Below, one piece after another: positions 37,201 to 49,644 of a stretch of 64,000 nt of DNA; position 1 is the stretch's first letter, and each line of letters opens with the position of its first letter. Both the position numbers and the translations under genes were made by a program. Below the pieces are notes generated by a model. It ran no database searches. It saw only the letters and a list, made by a program, of their open reading frames with translations, and was not told where the DNA came from. Source of the DNA: Cantharellus purpuraceus (Eukaryota > Basidiomycota > Agaricomycetes > Cantharellales > Hydnaceae); assembly GCA_025174535.1 (NCBI GenBank), contig JALBUN010000021.1, forward strand, positions 1 through 64,000. The letters run 5' to 3'.

Positions 37201-38441
37201 ATGCCACAATCCACCGCCAATTCTGAACACACACAAACCGTCGAGGTGCCCGCTCCCAGCATCAACACCATTCCCAATGTCATCAAAGAACCGATGGATC
37301 ACATAGAGGCTGTCAATGAAGAGGATGATACTCCACCCTCCCCAAATCTGGTGCAAGCCATCTCCCTGCTTGCCAGCAGCATCTGTACCCCACAAGCTCC
37401 TAAGTCCCAGACCAAGGTCCAGGAACCTGACCCATTTGATGGCTCCGATCCATGCAAGCTCCAACCATTCTTGGTGCAATGCTGGTTGAATTTCTGCGAC
37501 CACCCCAATGCATTCACATCTGATTGGGTGAAGGTCACCTTCGCCATGTCCTATCTCAAGGGCACTGCACTGGACTACTTTGAGCCAGTGCTCATGGATG
37601 ACTCCAATGACCTGATATGGTCAGAAGACTACTCCAACTTCATCTCCAAACTTTAGACCAATTTCAGTCCTTACAACCCCAAGGCTGACACTGAGAATGA
37701 ACTCAATTGACTTCAGATGAAGGAAAATCACAAGATTGCAAAATACATTGTGAGTTTCCAGCAGCTAGCCCCAAAAGTCCAATGGGGTGATGCTGCACTC
37801 TGATGCCAATTTTATGTTGGTCTCCCATCCCACATCAAGGACAAGATATCATGCATTGGTAAGCCAGATACTTTAGTTAACCTTCACAAGCTCACCCAAT
37901 CCATTGACACCTGTTATTGGGAACGTCAATCTGAGGTCTCCCATGAAAATTCAGCTAACAACAAGACAAATCATCAGACAAGACCCCAAAGTCCAACAAG
38001 GGGTCCGATAAGAAGATTACTACCAACTCCAGCCAGAAGTCAAACACTGGTAATGCTGCTGCTTCCGGTTCCAGTCAGAACAACTCTGGCACTGGCAATA
38101 ACTCCAGAGCTCACAAGAGCACTCTGGACCTCTCCACCAAGCTGGGGAAAGATGGAAAACTTACCCAGCAGGAATGCCAGCACCGCATGGACAACAACCT
38201 CTGTCTGTTCTGTGGAAAACCTGGCCACCAAGCCAAGGATTGCAACAAGGCAACCTTGTTGGCAGCAAAGGCAAAGGGCTGTGCCACCAATGCCATGACA
38301 GACAAGTCTGATGCCAAGGTGATGGACCCAAAAAAATAGTAAGCAGTCCTCTAGCCTCCATGAGGGCTGCATTGGTACTCCCCGTACGACAAATGAGATC
38401 TGCCTGAATGCATCCACTCTTTCCCACTCTGACTCCCTCAC
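37201..38441 (+). pseudogene. gag: Ty3/gypsy gag, family 1 copy 2
   Basis: Starts at the ATG at 37201 and contains the capsid-type YLKGTALDYFEPVLMDD near 37550-37605 and the CCHC knuckle CLFCGKPGHQAKDC near 38206-38247. In-frame stops (near 37653 and 37708) and a frameshift near 37962 inactivate it. The frame then enters the protease leader and is cut at 38441 by LTR-X copy C. It is the only family 1 gag in the window with its N-terminus. Confidence 0.85.
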
Positions 38442-38953
38442 TGTTTTGGAACCCACAAAATTATGGTGTTAGGGCAAACTCTAAATCACCACAATTCCAT
38501 GAATGAACAGCTGAGAAGAATATCAAACCCTGCTGCAGCACAACTCCAGAAACAATTTAACATTTGTACTTTGGTTACAATCCTTTGTATTGGTCAATGC
38601 AGACTATATGCAGAAAAGTAATACGTTTCTTAGCAGCAAGAAATGAATAAGACTTCCAGAGTCTAGAGTTCATGGACACTTAGGGGTCCAGATATTCCAA
38701 AAAGAGGGGAATGCACTTAGAGGCTAAAGGAAGTAGGTGGATGAATCCAACCGTCCAACCAGAGGCACTCTGAAGTGGGTAACAGCGATGTGTGAAGTAG
38801 TCTGGCAACTGCTTCACATGAGTTCAAGCTTCTAATGCTCTGCAAAGGCAGTACACACTAGTAACTTAAACAAGAGCACTAATGGCAGGACTATCAGCAG
38901 ACAATCTCACCCTGTAGATTTATAGTCACGTGAGGCAGATACTACACTCATGC
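38442..38953 (-). mobile_element. LTR-X copy C (partial, minus orientation)
   Basis: Begins TGTTTTGGAACCCAC at 38442, the reverse complement of the LTR-X end, and matches copies A and H up to about 38953, where it is broken. The TATA and bZIP part is missing. Confidence 0.8.
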
Positions 38954-39719
38954 TGTCGGTTCACTTATGGAATAGATCCTATAAGCCTGCATGCAACAGT
39001 CCTAACAAACAGATGGTGTGTAACGCAGTTGTTCAGCACTCCAAAGATCAATCAGGTCGATGGGTAGGGGCAGCACTGAGTAATAGAAAAGTGGAATAGT
39101 GCTCTGTGGTTGGATGAGGATGGGAGCAAAAGGGACAGTCCAGATGGCTGATCATGCTCTGTGACTGGATGACAATGGGAGCCCAGTTGGGAGGTACATG
39201 AAAGCTGGTTTCAGGAGAAGTGACCTCTCGGTGGTGGAGGGAAATCTGATTGTTGAACCAAGGTGTTTTACCTCAGTATAGAGCTGATGGATTGTGATGT
39301 AGAGCATAGAGCGTATACTTAGAGCATGGACTTTGACTTTAGAGCGTTGGCTGAAAACTTGTTGATTGATTCCAAAGGTGAAAACTAGCGCCCTTTTATA
39401 TACAAATCCCCAGGGCACAATATGAGGAGCAAATGATGCGATATGATGCAAGAAATGCTGATCAAGCCAGCTGATGAAGCATGTGAAGTTGAACTACTAA
39501 TGGGGAAATCATGGAGAAATGAAGTGACAGATAGGGGTAATCTTTGTAAGAATAGGGGGTGATGAGTAATAAAAGAACCAAAAATAGAACAAGGATGAGT
39601 AAGTCATGTATGAATGAATTAAAAGATGAAACAGGGGTGAGTCATATAAAAGAACAATAGAAATGTCCACCAATACCATCTTCCCTACAGCTTTGAAGGT
39701 TAATTGACCCTGAGTCACA
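38954..39719 (-). mobile_element. LTR-like sequence, family unassigned
   Basis: A 766-bp stretch with TG..CA-type ends and a TATA-like element in the minus direction (gtatataaaaggg near 39395-39407). It separates two parts of gypsy family 1 copy 2. Flanking 5-mers (catgc / tgaga) do not match, so the limits are only inferred. TGAGTCA sites occur near 39645 and 39711. Confidence 0.35.
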
Positions 39720-39839
39720 TGAGAACTTCAGTCAGCATCCACAACAAATACTCCTTATTGTCTTAGTGATCTGTCTCCATATGGTATCCTGTTCCAAGGG
39801 TATTCGGTCCCTTTGCCTGACACAATGTAACCGTAATGG

Positions 39840-41525
39840 TCCAAATACCTGTCTCAGTTCAATCTCATTATCCATTTCCATCCTGGTCAACTCAGAGCAA
39901 AGCCTGACACATTAACTAGACGCTGGGACGTCTACCCTAAAGAGGGGAATAGTGACTATGCCACTGTAAACCCATACAACTTTTGTCCTGTGTTCACTAA
40001 CGAGCAGCTGGCATCGTCCCTACGAGCATCCACCCTCATGACTCCCACCCTCCAAGCTGTCATCATTATGGACACTGACCAACTCCACTCCGACATCCGC
40101 TCATCACTCTGATCCGATCCTATTGCAGTTAAACACTTGGACAACCCTTCTGATCCGGAATGGTCACTTGACCCCAAAGGACACCTCCGACACAACAACT
40201 GGATATATGTCCCCGATGCCAACAGTCTCCGACTCCGAGTTTTGCAGTATTATCATGATCACCTGATCTCAGGCCATTTTGGGCAAAATCGCACACAAGT
40301 GTTAATCCAATGGGACTACATATGGCCAAAAATGTGAGAATACATTCAACTACTGTAACTCCTGTACCACGTGTATGCACTCAAAATCGCAAAGGCACAA
40401 ACCCTACTGAATGCTTAAGCAACTTCTGGTCCCAGAGCAACCATGGAACTCCATCTCCATGGATTTCATAGAGAAGCTCCCCCATTGCTCAGATATGACA
40501 CCATACTCATGATTGTCAACAGGTTCACTAAACAATCACTATTTATTCTGACACATGACACCAACACCTCTGCCTCACTAGCTAAACTGTTCATTCTCCA
40601 CATATTCTCTAAACATGGAGTCCCATTGCATGTCACGTCCAATCGGGGCTCGGAGTTTGTGTCCTCCTTCTTCCACACATTAGGAAAGGCTCTTGACATG
40701 AAGCTTCATTTCACCTCCGGATACCATCCTGAAGGAGATGGACAAACAGAACAAATGAATCAGTCCCTGGAGCAATATCTCTGAATCTATTGTAACTATC
40801 AACAAGACAACTGGGGTGATCTACTTCCAATTGCAGAGTTTGCCTACAACAACACTCTGAACGTGACTACTGGCATCTCTCCATTCTTTGCTAATAAAGG
40901 CTATCATCCAAACATCTCTGTCCACCCTGAGAAGGAACTTGCCTGCCAATTCGCAACCGACCTCGATCAACTACACCAACATCTCTGAGAAACCATCTCC
41001 AATGCCCAGAAACAATATCAAGTCTCTGCAGACTGACACCGCATTCCAGCTCCAGACCTGCAAATCGGAGACAAAGTATTTGTTAAGGCCGAACATTTCC
41101 AGACCACCCGTCCATCGAAGAAACTCTCCGAGAAATACTTAGGTCCTTATGAGGTCATTGCTCACGCAGGCAACAGGTCCTTCACCCTTCACCTCCTGGA
41201 CCACTTCCAAGCAGTTCATCCGGTCTTCCATATATCAATGCTCAAACCTGCTACTATGAACGAGATCTCTGGTCACACGCAACCCTCACCTCCCCTGATC
41301 ATCATCAAAGGAGATAATGAATATGAGATATCTGAGGTCTTGGACTCAAAGATTGACCGTCGATACAAGTGCAAACTCCAGTACTTAGTCAAATGGACTG
41401 GATATGAAGGCACCGACGAAGAGTCCTCATGGATATCCATGTCTGAACTTGATCATGCATCTGAATCTGTCTCCAACTTTCACTCTGCTTATCCAGACAA
41501 ACCTGGCCCTCTTATGAATCTTTAA
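39840..41525 (+). pseudogene. pol: Ty3/gypsy RNase H end-integrase-chromodomain, family 1 copy 2
   Basis: Begins in the end of RNase H (HPGQLRAKPD near 39880) and runs through the integrase zinc region (GHFGQNRTQ near 40280), the core (SMDFIEK near 40456, TSNRGSEFVSSFF near 40635 with Asn for the second catalytic Asp, GDGQTEQMNQ near 40738) to the chromodomain (KLQYLVKWTGYEG near 41372-41410), ending GPLMNL at 41525. Protease, RT and most of RNase H are missing, replaced by the two LTR pieces to the left. Confidence 0.9.
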
Positions 41526-41688
41526 GTCCCATTGCTAATGCTAATTCTATTATTTCGCATTGTCATTTTATTACAAGTCACAAGGGAAATTACAAGCCTG
41601 CCCAAAAACTCTGAAGGAATCACTCCACCTCATTTTTCCCTGCTCTGAAATTTATAATCATTTTCATTTTCATTTTCATTTTCATTTT

Positions 41689-43349
41689 TTATACATTTTT
41701 CCCCTTCCCCTTATCTACCTCAGGCTCCGTCTCCGATGCAGTCTCTGACTCATCATCACTCTCTACATCCGACACCCAATCTTTCTCATCCCCCATGCCC
41801 AAATCCTCATCCAAAGGGGCCATGAACTTCCGCAGCTGATGTAACTCAGCCGTCTGCCAACCCTCCAGAACCTCCTTCCATTTCATCATCTTCACCAAGT
41901 CCACTAGTAACCCCTCTGTCTGCCGGAGGTGCTCCAACTGCAGGTTAACCAGCCAGATAAGCTGGCCCATGGTACTGTTGGGTGCAGAGACACGCCCCAT
42001 ACCTGCACCTGTCATTGCCCCTTCCAATCCGACACTGCTACCCCCAGCTGCCACAGCACCCATCTCTGTCCGCCGCTTTTTGGTTGGATGACCTTCTGTT
42101 TCTTTCTCCACCCCTCCTTGTACCACTAGTCAGGGCTTGATGCTCTGACTCTGGGGATCAAACTTTCCATCGATCCTACACCCTCCTTTCCAACCCCAAC
42201 AATGATCACAGGACCAAAGGCAGTGAGTTGGGCTGGTAGGCCACACACACTCTGTGCCTGCATCATGACACAAGTTGCAGGTTATGCTGGGCCCGCCGAA
42301 TGGCGCTGCTGGAGCCAGAGCCTTGGAGCCTTGGGTGGTCTGCCCCTTCTCACTGCAGCCTCCAAGTGTTCCCTCTCCTCCTCCTTGTCCTGCTGTTCTG
42401 CTGCTGCCTTCTCCATCTCATGCTTGCGAAGCTGGATTGCAGACCTAGTGACATGCAGCTCCTTCTTACAGGTTGCCAACATGTGACTCTCTGCCTTGCA
42501 CCATATGACCCTCCGATCCGCCTCCTGCTTCTCCATATCAGCACTCAGGTACGCCTTCAATGAAAAGACTGCAACATCAATATTCTTCTTGGTGGTAGTA
42601 GCATAGAGCTCTACTCTTTTGTGAGCCTTGACCACAGCTACCCAAGCCATCTCCTTGTAACAATTTGAAGTCGGATCCAGCTCTGCATCCATCCCAACAT
42701 CCACACCTGCCTTGGGCTCTGCATTTGCATTAAGCTCCATATTGGCATTGGGATCCACCTCCCCCTCCACCCTCTCTGCCTCCACCACTTCATCTTCTCA
42801 GCCGCACCCAACCCAAATAATGGCTGGCCCACAGACGTAACGGCGAGTCCACTGCAGTGACAGTTGTCGGACGAGCTGTCTCCATCTGCATAATGGAGAT
42901 GATGGCGACCTCGGTATCCCTGTCTGTATTGGCACACTCAGACTTCCTGGGCTGGTTGCCCCTGTCCTGGTCACCTCCTCCTCTACCTCCATGGCAGCTT
43001 CTAGCTCGTGTGCCTGTTCCATCGTGGCCGCAAGTTCCTTGACCCTGCAGGCTCTCTCAGCCTTTGCTTCCTCCTCTTTCCTTCTCTGTTCCATCTTGCT
43101 GCCTCCTTCTGTCTCCACCACCTCCTTCCATCTCCACTCCTCTGCCTCCTTCCGTCTCCGTTCTGCCTCCTCCTCCTCCTTCCATCTCTGTTCTGCCTCC
43201 TCCTTCTGTCTCTGTTCTGCTTCCTCCTCCTCTTTCCATCTCCACTCCTCTTCCTCTTCCTTCTGTTGGGCCAAGAGCAACTGCTCAAGCTCGGCCACGC
43301 TCATGCTTGCCAAAGGGTTCAACATCATTGAGGATAAGACCTCAATCAT
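41689..43349 (-). pseudogene. Antisense accessory ORF of gypsy family 1, copy 2
   Basis: Read on the minus strand it starts MIEVLSSMMLNPLASMSVAE at 43349, then a long Glu/Arg/Lys/Trp coiled coil, an acidic middle (DVGMDAELDPTSNCY), the basic helix ADRRVIWCKAESHM, the Cys cluster near 42165-42290, a KKRR basic patch and the leucine-rich QLIWLVNLQLEH helix, ending at 41689. Two frameshifts (near 42790 and 42290) break it. A TATA motif (tataaaag on the minus strand, 43357-43364) is only 8 nt from the first ATG, so a transcript from it would more likely use the Met codons at 43328 or 43304. It is convergent with pol (about 160 bp gap) and about 120 bp from the 3' LTR. Confidence 0.8.
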
Positions 43350-43466
43350 GCCCCTCCTTTTATATGTCTCCAGACCCCCAGTATAACTCTGACTGTGCCC
43401 AACCGTCTCACCTATTCAATCCATGGACATGAGGCCTCAGGGGCTTGGCCTCAAAAGGAGAGATAC

Positions 43467-44745
43467 TGTTATGACTATATTCAGTAAACACCCAGATCCC
43501 CATCCGATCTGTTGTTCCAGCTGCTGGACGTCTAGCTGCCAGACTTCTGGGGAGAAAGGAGAGGAGAGAAGGATTAGAAGGGATAGGGGAGGAACAGGAG
43601 CATATAGGAGGCTCAGGAGGTTTGGAGGGGTGAAGGGGGTAAAGGAGGACAGTTACAGGAATGGAATAGGGAACAGGAGAAGCCCCTGTGAGTTCCAGAA
43701 CTTCCTGGACATTATTTCACTTTTATTTTCATCATTTTATCATCATGGACATATCCCCCCATCATCATCTTATCATCCATTTCATTATTGACTCAGGACA
43801 TTCACGAATGACTTCATTCATTCATAGGACTTATCATATATAAATCACGTCTGTAATGTACTTGAAAAGACAGAGCAATTATCTCTCACATATTCTGTCT
43901 GTGTGTCTGAATCTATTTGTATCTGGAATATCTCCAGAACAAACATGTATTTCTATTAGCTTTTGCATATTCTATTAGAATATTGCATATCCCCTCAAAT
44001 CTCGAATTACGAAGCCATACAATCACTGGCTACTTTTTTATTAAGCATTTACTCTTGTTCGAGTCATCTGCTCCTGATCCCTGCTCAAATTGTCAATATC
44101 TAGACAAAGACTACACCAAATCCCATCAAACTTCATACAAGGATACTCCCAAGATATATCTCCAATTAGACTGTGCATACATCATGTTCCCACCACTGCT
44201 CCATTTTCTATTCGACTTCTGCTTGTCACTACACCCCAGCAAGGCAATTATTCACATTATTTAAATAACACGATCCACTCAGATCCCCGTGCACATGAAA
44301 TCTATACTCCATTTGGAAACCACCACATCTCCATCTACCTGTCCGATTGTCACCACCAATTCCACCCATCTGTCTCCGGTTCCGATTGATGCATCAGCAT
44401 CACCATAGGAACCTGGACATCTGTCCCCATCAGACTTGGACATACTCATGTAAGGCTGTTGGCCTCGGAGGTCCATCACTGGAGTAATTATTATTAGATT
44501 TTAAATATGTATTTAAGTTGCCTAACTGGGGACTTCATTCCCCAGTTCAAATATCGAATCACGCCTAGTTCCTAAGTCTGATCCTAACTCTCTAAGTCAT
44601 ACTCCGTCTCTGAAATCTCGGACACCGGTATTAGTGAGGGCACAGCACATAAGCTGAAGCCAAGTCTGTTCCAACCCCCATGATGTACCTGACTCCTCCG
44701 ACTCCGACCCAATCTCCAACCCCCAATCAGACCTAGTGTGTAACA
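43467..44745 (+). mobile_element. LTR-G, 3' LTR of copy 2, interrupted by a solo LTR
   Basis: The LTR runs 43467-43509 and resumes at 44276-44745 (513 bp without the insert). The parts join at the cgatc target duplication of the nested LTR. Same start and end as the 5' LTR at 36641. Confidence 0.9.
43510..44270 (+). mobile_element. Nested solo LTR (LTR-W, 761 bp) with 5-bp target duplication
   Basis: Starts TGTTGTTCCAG and ends TTTAAATAACA, and is flanked by cgatc at 43505-43509 and 44271-44275. A TATA-like atatataaat near 43837 supports the plus orientation. No other copy is present in the window. Confidence 0.85.
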
Positions 44746-44775
44746 ATCTGGGCGTTAATGAATATAGTCATAACA
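44746..44775 (-). mobile_element. 30-bp remnant of an LTR-G in minus orientation
   Basis: Reverse complement of the first 30 bp of LTR-G. It directly abuts the 3' end of copy 2's LTR and marks where the 3' LTR of copy 3 (minus strand) should be. Confidence 0.8.
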
Positions 44776-44835
44776 GTATCTCTCCATTTAAGGCTGAGCC
44801 CCTGAGGCCTCATGTCCATGGACTGAATAGGTGAG

Positions 44836-46536
44836 ATGGTTGGGTGCAGTCAGAGTTATACTGGGGGTCTGGAGACATACAAAAGGAGGGCCATGTTTGA
44901 GGTCTTATCCTCAATGATGTTGAACCCCTTAGCCAACATAAGTGTGGCTGAGCTTGAGCAGCTGCTCCTGGCCCAACAGAAGGAAGAAGAAGAGGAGCAG
45001 AGATGGAAGGAGGAGGAGGAGGCAGAATGGAGATGGAAGGAGGAGGAGGAGGCAGAATGGAGATGGAAGGAGGAGGAGGAGGAGTGGAGATGGAAGGAGA
45101 AGGCAGAGGCAGAATGGAGATGGAAGGAGGAAGAAGTGAGGGCTGAGCAAGCATGCAGGGTCAAGGAGTTTGTGGCCACGATAGAGGCCATGAGGCTGAA
45201 GGAAGTGGAAGAGCAGGCACATGAGCTAGAAGCCACCATGGAGGTAGAGGAGGAGGTGACCAGGGCAGGGGTGACTAGTCACCCAGGGAGTCCGAGTGTG
45301 CCAATATGGATGGGAACCCCCAAGGTCACCATTATCTCGATCACATGGATGGAGTCGACCCATCTGACAACTGTCCCTCCAGTAGACTTGTCATTGCATC
45401 TGCAACCACAGCCATTATTTGCAGTGGGTGCAGCTGAAGAGGATGATGTGGCAGAGGTGGAGAGAGCAGAAGTGGAGGCAGATCCTGATGCCAACATGGA
45501 GCTTGACACAAATGCAGAGCCTGAGGCAGGTGTGGATGTCAGGATGGATATGGAGCTGGATCCAACCTCAAATTGTTATGAGGAGATGGCTTGGGTAGCT
45601 GCAGTTGAAGCTCGCAAAAGGGCAGAGCTATATGCTGCCACCACCAAGAAGAACCTCAAGGTCACAGTCTTTTCATTGAAGGCACACCCAAGTGCTGATA
45701 TGGAGAAGTGGGAGGCAGATCAGAGGATCATATGGTACAAGGTGGAGAATTATGTATTGGCGACTCGTAAGAAGGAGCTGCATGTTGCTAGGTCAGCAAT
45801 CCAGCTTCACAAGCATGAGATGGAGAAAGCAGTGGCAGAACAGCAGGACAAGGAGGAGGAGAGGGAGCACTTGGAGGCCGTGTTGAAAAGGAGTGGACCA
45901 CCCAAGGCTCTGGCTCCAGTGGAGCCATTTGGTGGGCCCAGCATAATTTGTGACTTGTGTTGTGATATGGGCATGGAGTGTGTATGGCCCACTGGTCCAA
46001 CCCACCACCTTCAGTCCTGCAATTGTTGTTGGGGTTGGAAAGGAGGGTGTAGGATTGACAGCAAGTTTGATCCCCAAAGTTGGAGCATCAAGCCCTGACT
46101 AGTGGTACAAGGAGGTGGGGAGAAAGGACCAGAAGGTCATCTGACCAAAAAGCAGTGGACAGAGATGGGTGCTGTGGCAGCTGGAGGTAGCAGTGTTGGA
46201 TCAGAAGGAGCAATGACTGATATGGGTATGGGGTGTGTCTCCATGCCCAACAGTACTGTGGGCCAGCTTATCTGGCTGGTTAACCTGCAGTCGGAGCACC
46301 TCCGGCAGACAGAGGGGTTGTTAGTGGAGTTAGTGAAGACAATGAAACGGGAGGAGGTTCTGGAGGGTTGACGGACTGCTGAGTTGCATAGACTGTGGAA
46401 GTTCATGGCCCCCTTGGATGAGGATTTGGACATGGGGGATGAGAAAGATTGGGTGTCAGATGTGGAGAGTGAGGATGAGTTGGAGATGGAGCCTGAGGTA
46501 GACAAGGGGAAGGGAAAAAGGAAGTGCAATGTATAA
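44836..46536 (+). pseudogene. Antisense accessory ORF of gypsy family 1, copy 3
   Basis: One open frame runs 420 codons from 44836 to 46098, making this the least broken copy. It has the start MFEVLSSMMLNPLANISVAE at 44893, the coiled coil, the acidic middle, the basic helix and a Cys cluster (CDLCCDMGMECVWP then CNCCWGWKGGCRI) near 45950-46060. It stops at TGA 46099-46101, where copy 1 has CGA (Arg). A second TGA lies at 46369-46371, and the acidic tail then runs to the stop at 46534-46536. It is convergent with the minus-strand pol that ends at 46692. Confidence 0.85.
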
Positions 46537-47391
46537 CTAAAAAAATGAAAATGATTTTGATTGTAATATTTTGAAGTGGAATAAAAGGGGGTGGAGTGAG
46601 ATTCTTTTGGTTGGGTAGACTTGTAATTTCCTTTGTGACTTTGTAATGAAATGATGATGTGAAATAATAGAATTAGTGTCAGTAATGGAACTTAAAGATT
46701 CATAAGAGGGCCAGGTTTGTCTGGATAAGCGGAGTGAAAATCAGAAATGGATTCAGATGCATGATTGAGTTTGGACGTGGAGATCCATGAGGACTCTTCA
46801 TTGGTGCCTTCATATCCAGTCCATTTGACTAGGTACTGGAGCTTGCACTTGTACTGATGATCAATCTTTGAGTCCAGGATCTCAGATATCCCATATTTGT
46901 TATCTCCTTTGATGATGATCGGAGGAGGCAGAGGTTGGGTGCTACCGGAGATCTCATTTGTAGTAGCAGGTCCAAGCATTGATATATGGAAGACTGGGTG
47001 AACTGCTTGGAAGTGGTCAGGGAGGTGGAGGGTGAAGGACCTGCTGCCTGCGTGAGCAATGACCTCATAAGGACCTAAGTATTTCCTGGAGAGTTTCTTC
47101 GATGAATGGGTGGTCCAGAAGTGTTCAGCCTTGATGAATACTTTGTCTCCAATTTGCAGGTCCAGAGCTGGGATGCAGCATTGGTCCACAGAGACTTGGT
47201 ATTGTTTCTGGGCATTGGAGATGGTTTCTTGGAGATGTTGGTGTAGTTGGTTGAGGTTGGTTATGAATTGGCAGGCTTTGGTGGAGGTGAGTTCCTTCTC
47301 AGGGTGGACAGAGATGTTTGGATGGTAGCCTTTATTAGCAAAGAATGGAGAGATGCCAGTAGTCATGTTTGGGGCATTGTTGTAGGCAAAC

Positions 47392-48000
47392 TGTTACATC
47401 CTGTAACACCGAGTTCCGATCTCCGGATTCCATCTCCACCTCCATCAACTCCACCTCCGTCAACTCCACCTCCATCAACTCTGGACCCTGCCATTGTTCT
47501 CCTCATTAGTAGTCTTCTTCTTATGGGTTACAACAACTATTATACTTTCTAATTGTTTAGTATTAGTTCGGACATGAGTCTGAACTCTGAACTCCTTTCC
47601 ATGTTGTATTCCATATTAGTCTTATTGTCTTATCGCTTTTAGTTTTACCATTCAATTCTCTACATACTTATATGGGCTACTTCTTGTATGTTACAGTAGT
47701 TCATATATCGACTAAGATTCCCCATCAGCTTCTTGGTTACTAGCTTCTTGACAAGTATCTTCTTGACAAGTTGAACTCCGGGTCTTTGATCCAACTCCGT
47801 ACTCTGAACTCCAAAATATTGGACCGACGATTTGAGGGGGCACAACACATAAGTTGAAGCCAAGTCCACTCGATCCAACTCAATAGTTATTCGTCCCCAT
47901 CTGTCTCCGGTTGAACTGGAACAGTAAAGTCCCCTCCCCTTCCTCACTAGTATCCAAACACCAGCTACTCCTTTAAACTCCAAGTTTTCAGCACTTAACA
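47392..48000 (+). mobile_element. LTR-Y solo LTR (609 bp) with target duplication
   Basis: Starts TGTTACATCCTGTAAC and ends TTTTCAGCACTTAACA, flanked by caaac at 47387-47391 and 48001-48005. Removing it restores the integrase reading region. It contains three units of a 15-bp minisatellite (consensus tccacctccatcaac) near 47440-47490. Confidence 0.9.
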
Positions 48001-49644
48001 CAAACTCTGCAATTGGAAGTAGGTCAGCCCAGTTGTCTTGTTGATAGTTACAATAGACTTGGAGATATTATGCCAGGGACTGATTCATTCATTCTGTTTG
48101 TCCATCTCCTTCAGGATGGTATCCGGAGGTGAAATGAAGCTTCATGTTGAGAGCCTTTCCTAATGTGTGGAAGAAGGAGGACACAAACTCCAAGCCCCAA
48201 TTGGATGTGACATGCAATGGGACTCCATGTTTAGAGAATACATGGAGAATGAACAACTTAGCTAGTGAGGCGGAGGTGATGGTGTCATGCATCAGAATGA
48301 ATAGTGACTGTTTAGTGAACCTGTCAACAATCACAAGTATGGTGTCATAGCCAAGTGATGGGGGGAGTTTCTCTATGAAATCCATGGAGATGGAGTTCCA
48401 TGGTTGCTCTGGGACTGGAAGTTGTTTAAGTGTTTGTGCCTTTGTGATTTTGAGTGCATACACATGGTACAAGAGTTACAGTAGTGTTGAATGTACTCTC
48501 ACATTTTTGGCCATATGTAGTCCCATTGGATTAACCCTTGTGTGTGGTTTTGCCCGAAATGGCCAGAGATCAGGAGATCATGATAATACTGCAAAACTTG
48601 GAGTTGGAGACCATTGGCATCAGGGATGTATATCCAGTTGTTGGAGGTGTCCTTTGGGATCAAGTGACCATTTTGGATCAGAAGGGTTATCCAAGTGTTT
48701 AACTGCAACAGGATTGGATCAGAGTGATGAGTGGATGTCAGAATGGAATTGGTCAATATCCATAATAGTGACAGCTCAGAGGGTGGGAGTCATGAGGGTG
48801 GATGCCCATAGGGATGATGCCAGCTGCTCATTAGTGAACACAGGACAAAAGTTGTGTGGGTTTACAGTGGCATAGTTGCTACTCCCTTCTTTAGGGTAGA
48901 CATCCCAGTGTCTAGTTAACATGTCAGGCTTTGCTCTGAGTTGACCAGGATGGAAATGGATAACAAGGTTGAACTGAGACAGGTATTCAGACCATCAGAC
49001 TTGTCTCCAGGTGAGTAGTTTCATTGTGGAGAAGTATTCCAAGTCCTTGTGGTCTGTTATGACATCCACTGGATCAGAGGGGCCTTCAAGGTAGTGTCTC
49101 CATATCCAGAAGGCTTCATATATGGCAAGGAGCTCTTTGTCATGGACGTCATAGTTCAGTTCAGGGGGTGTAAATGTATGTGAGTGAAAAGTGATCAGAT
49201 GGACTTGTCCATCATCTCTCCAGATGATGGACAGGATTGCGGCAAGTGCATAGTTGGAGGCATCAGTCTCTAATAGGATGGGAACATCTGGAACCCAATG
49301 AGTCAGTATTGAAGTGGAAGTAAAGGCCTTCTTCAAAGTCTCAAAGCTCTGTCTACATTTGTCAGTGAAATTCCATTGGATACCCTTCCTAGTAAGTCAG
49401 GTGAGCAGAACAGTAATATTGGAGTAGTTGTAGATGAAGCAGCAGTAGAAGTTGGTGAACCCCAGGAAGGACTGTACGTCTTTGACTTTCCGCAGTTCTG
49501 GCCATTTGTTATGCACTAGGTCCAATTGGGGGTCAGAGATTGGGTTGGAGGTTTCATCAGAGTCGGAGTACGTCATGGGGGTTGGAACAGACTTGGCTTC
49601 AGCTTATGTGCTGCACCCTCACTAATACTGGTGTCCAAGATTTC

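Noticed and set aside
44836..46098. Reading the antisense ORF as an ordinary host gene
   Set aside because: The same ORF occupies the same place and strand in three element copies with matching flanks, so it belongs to the element.
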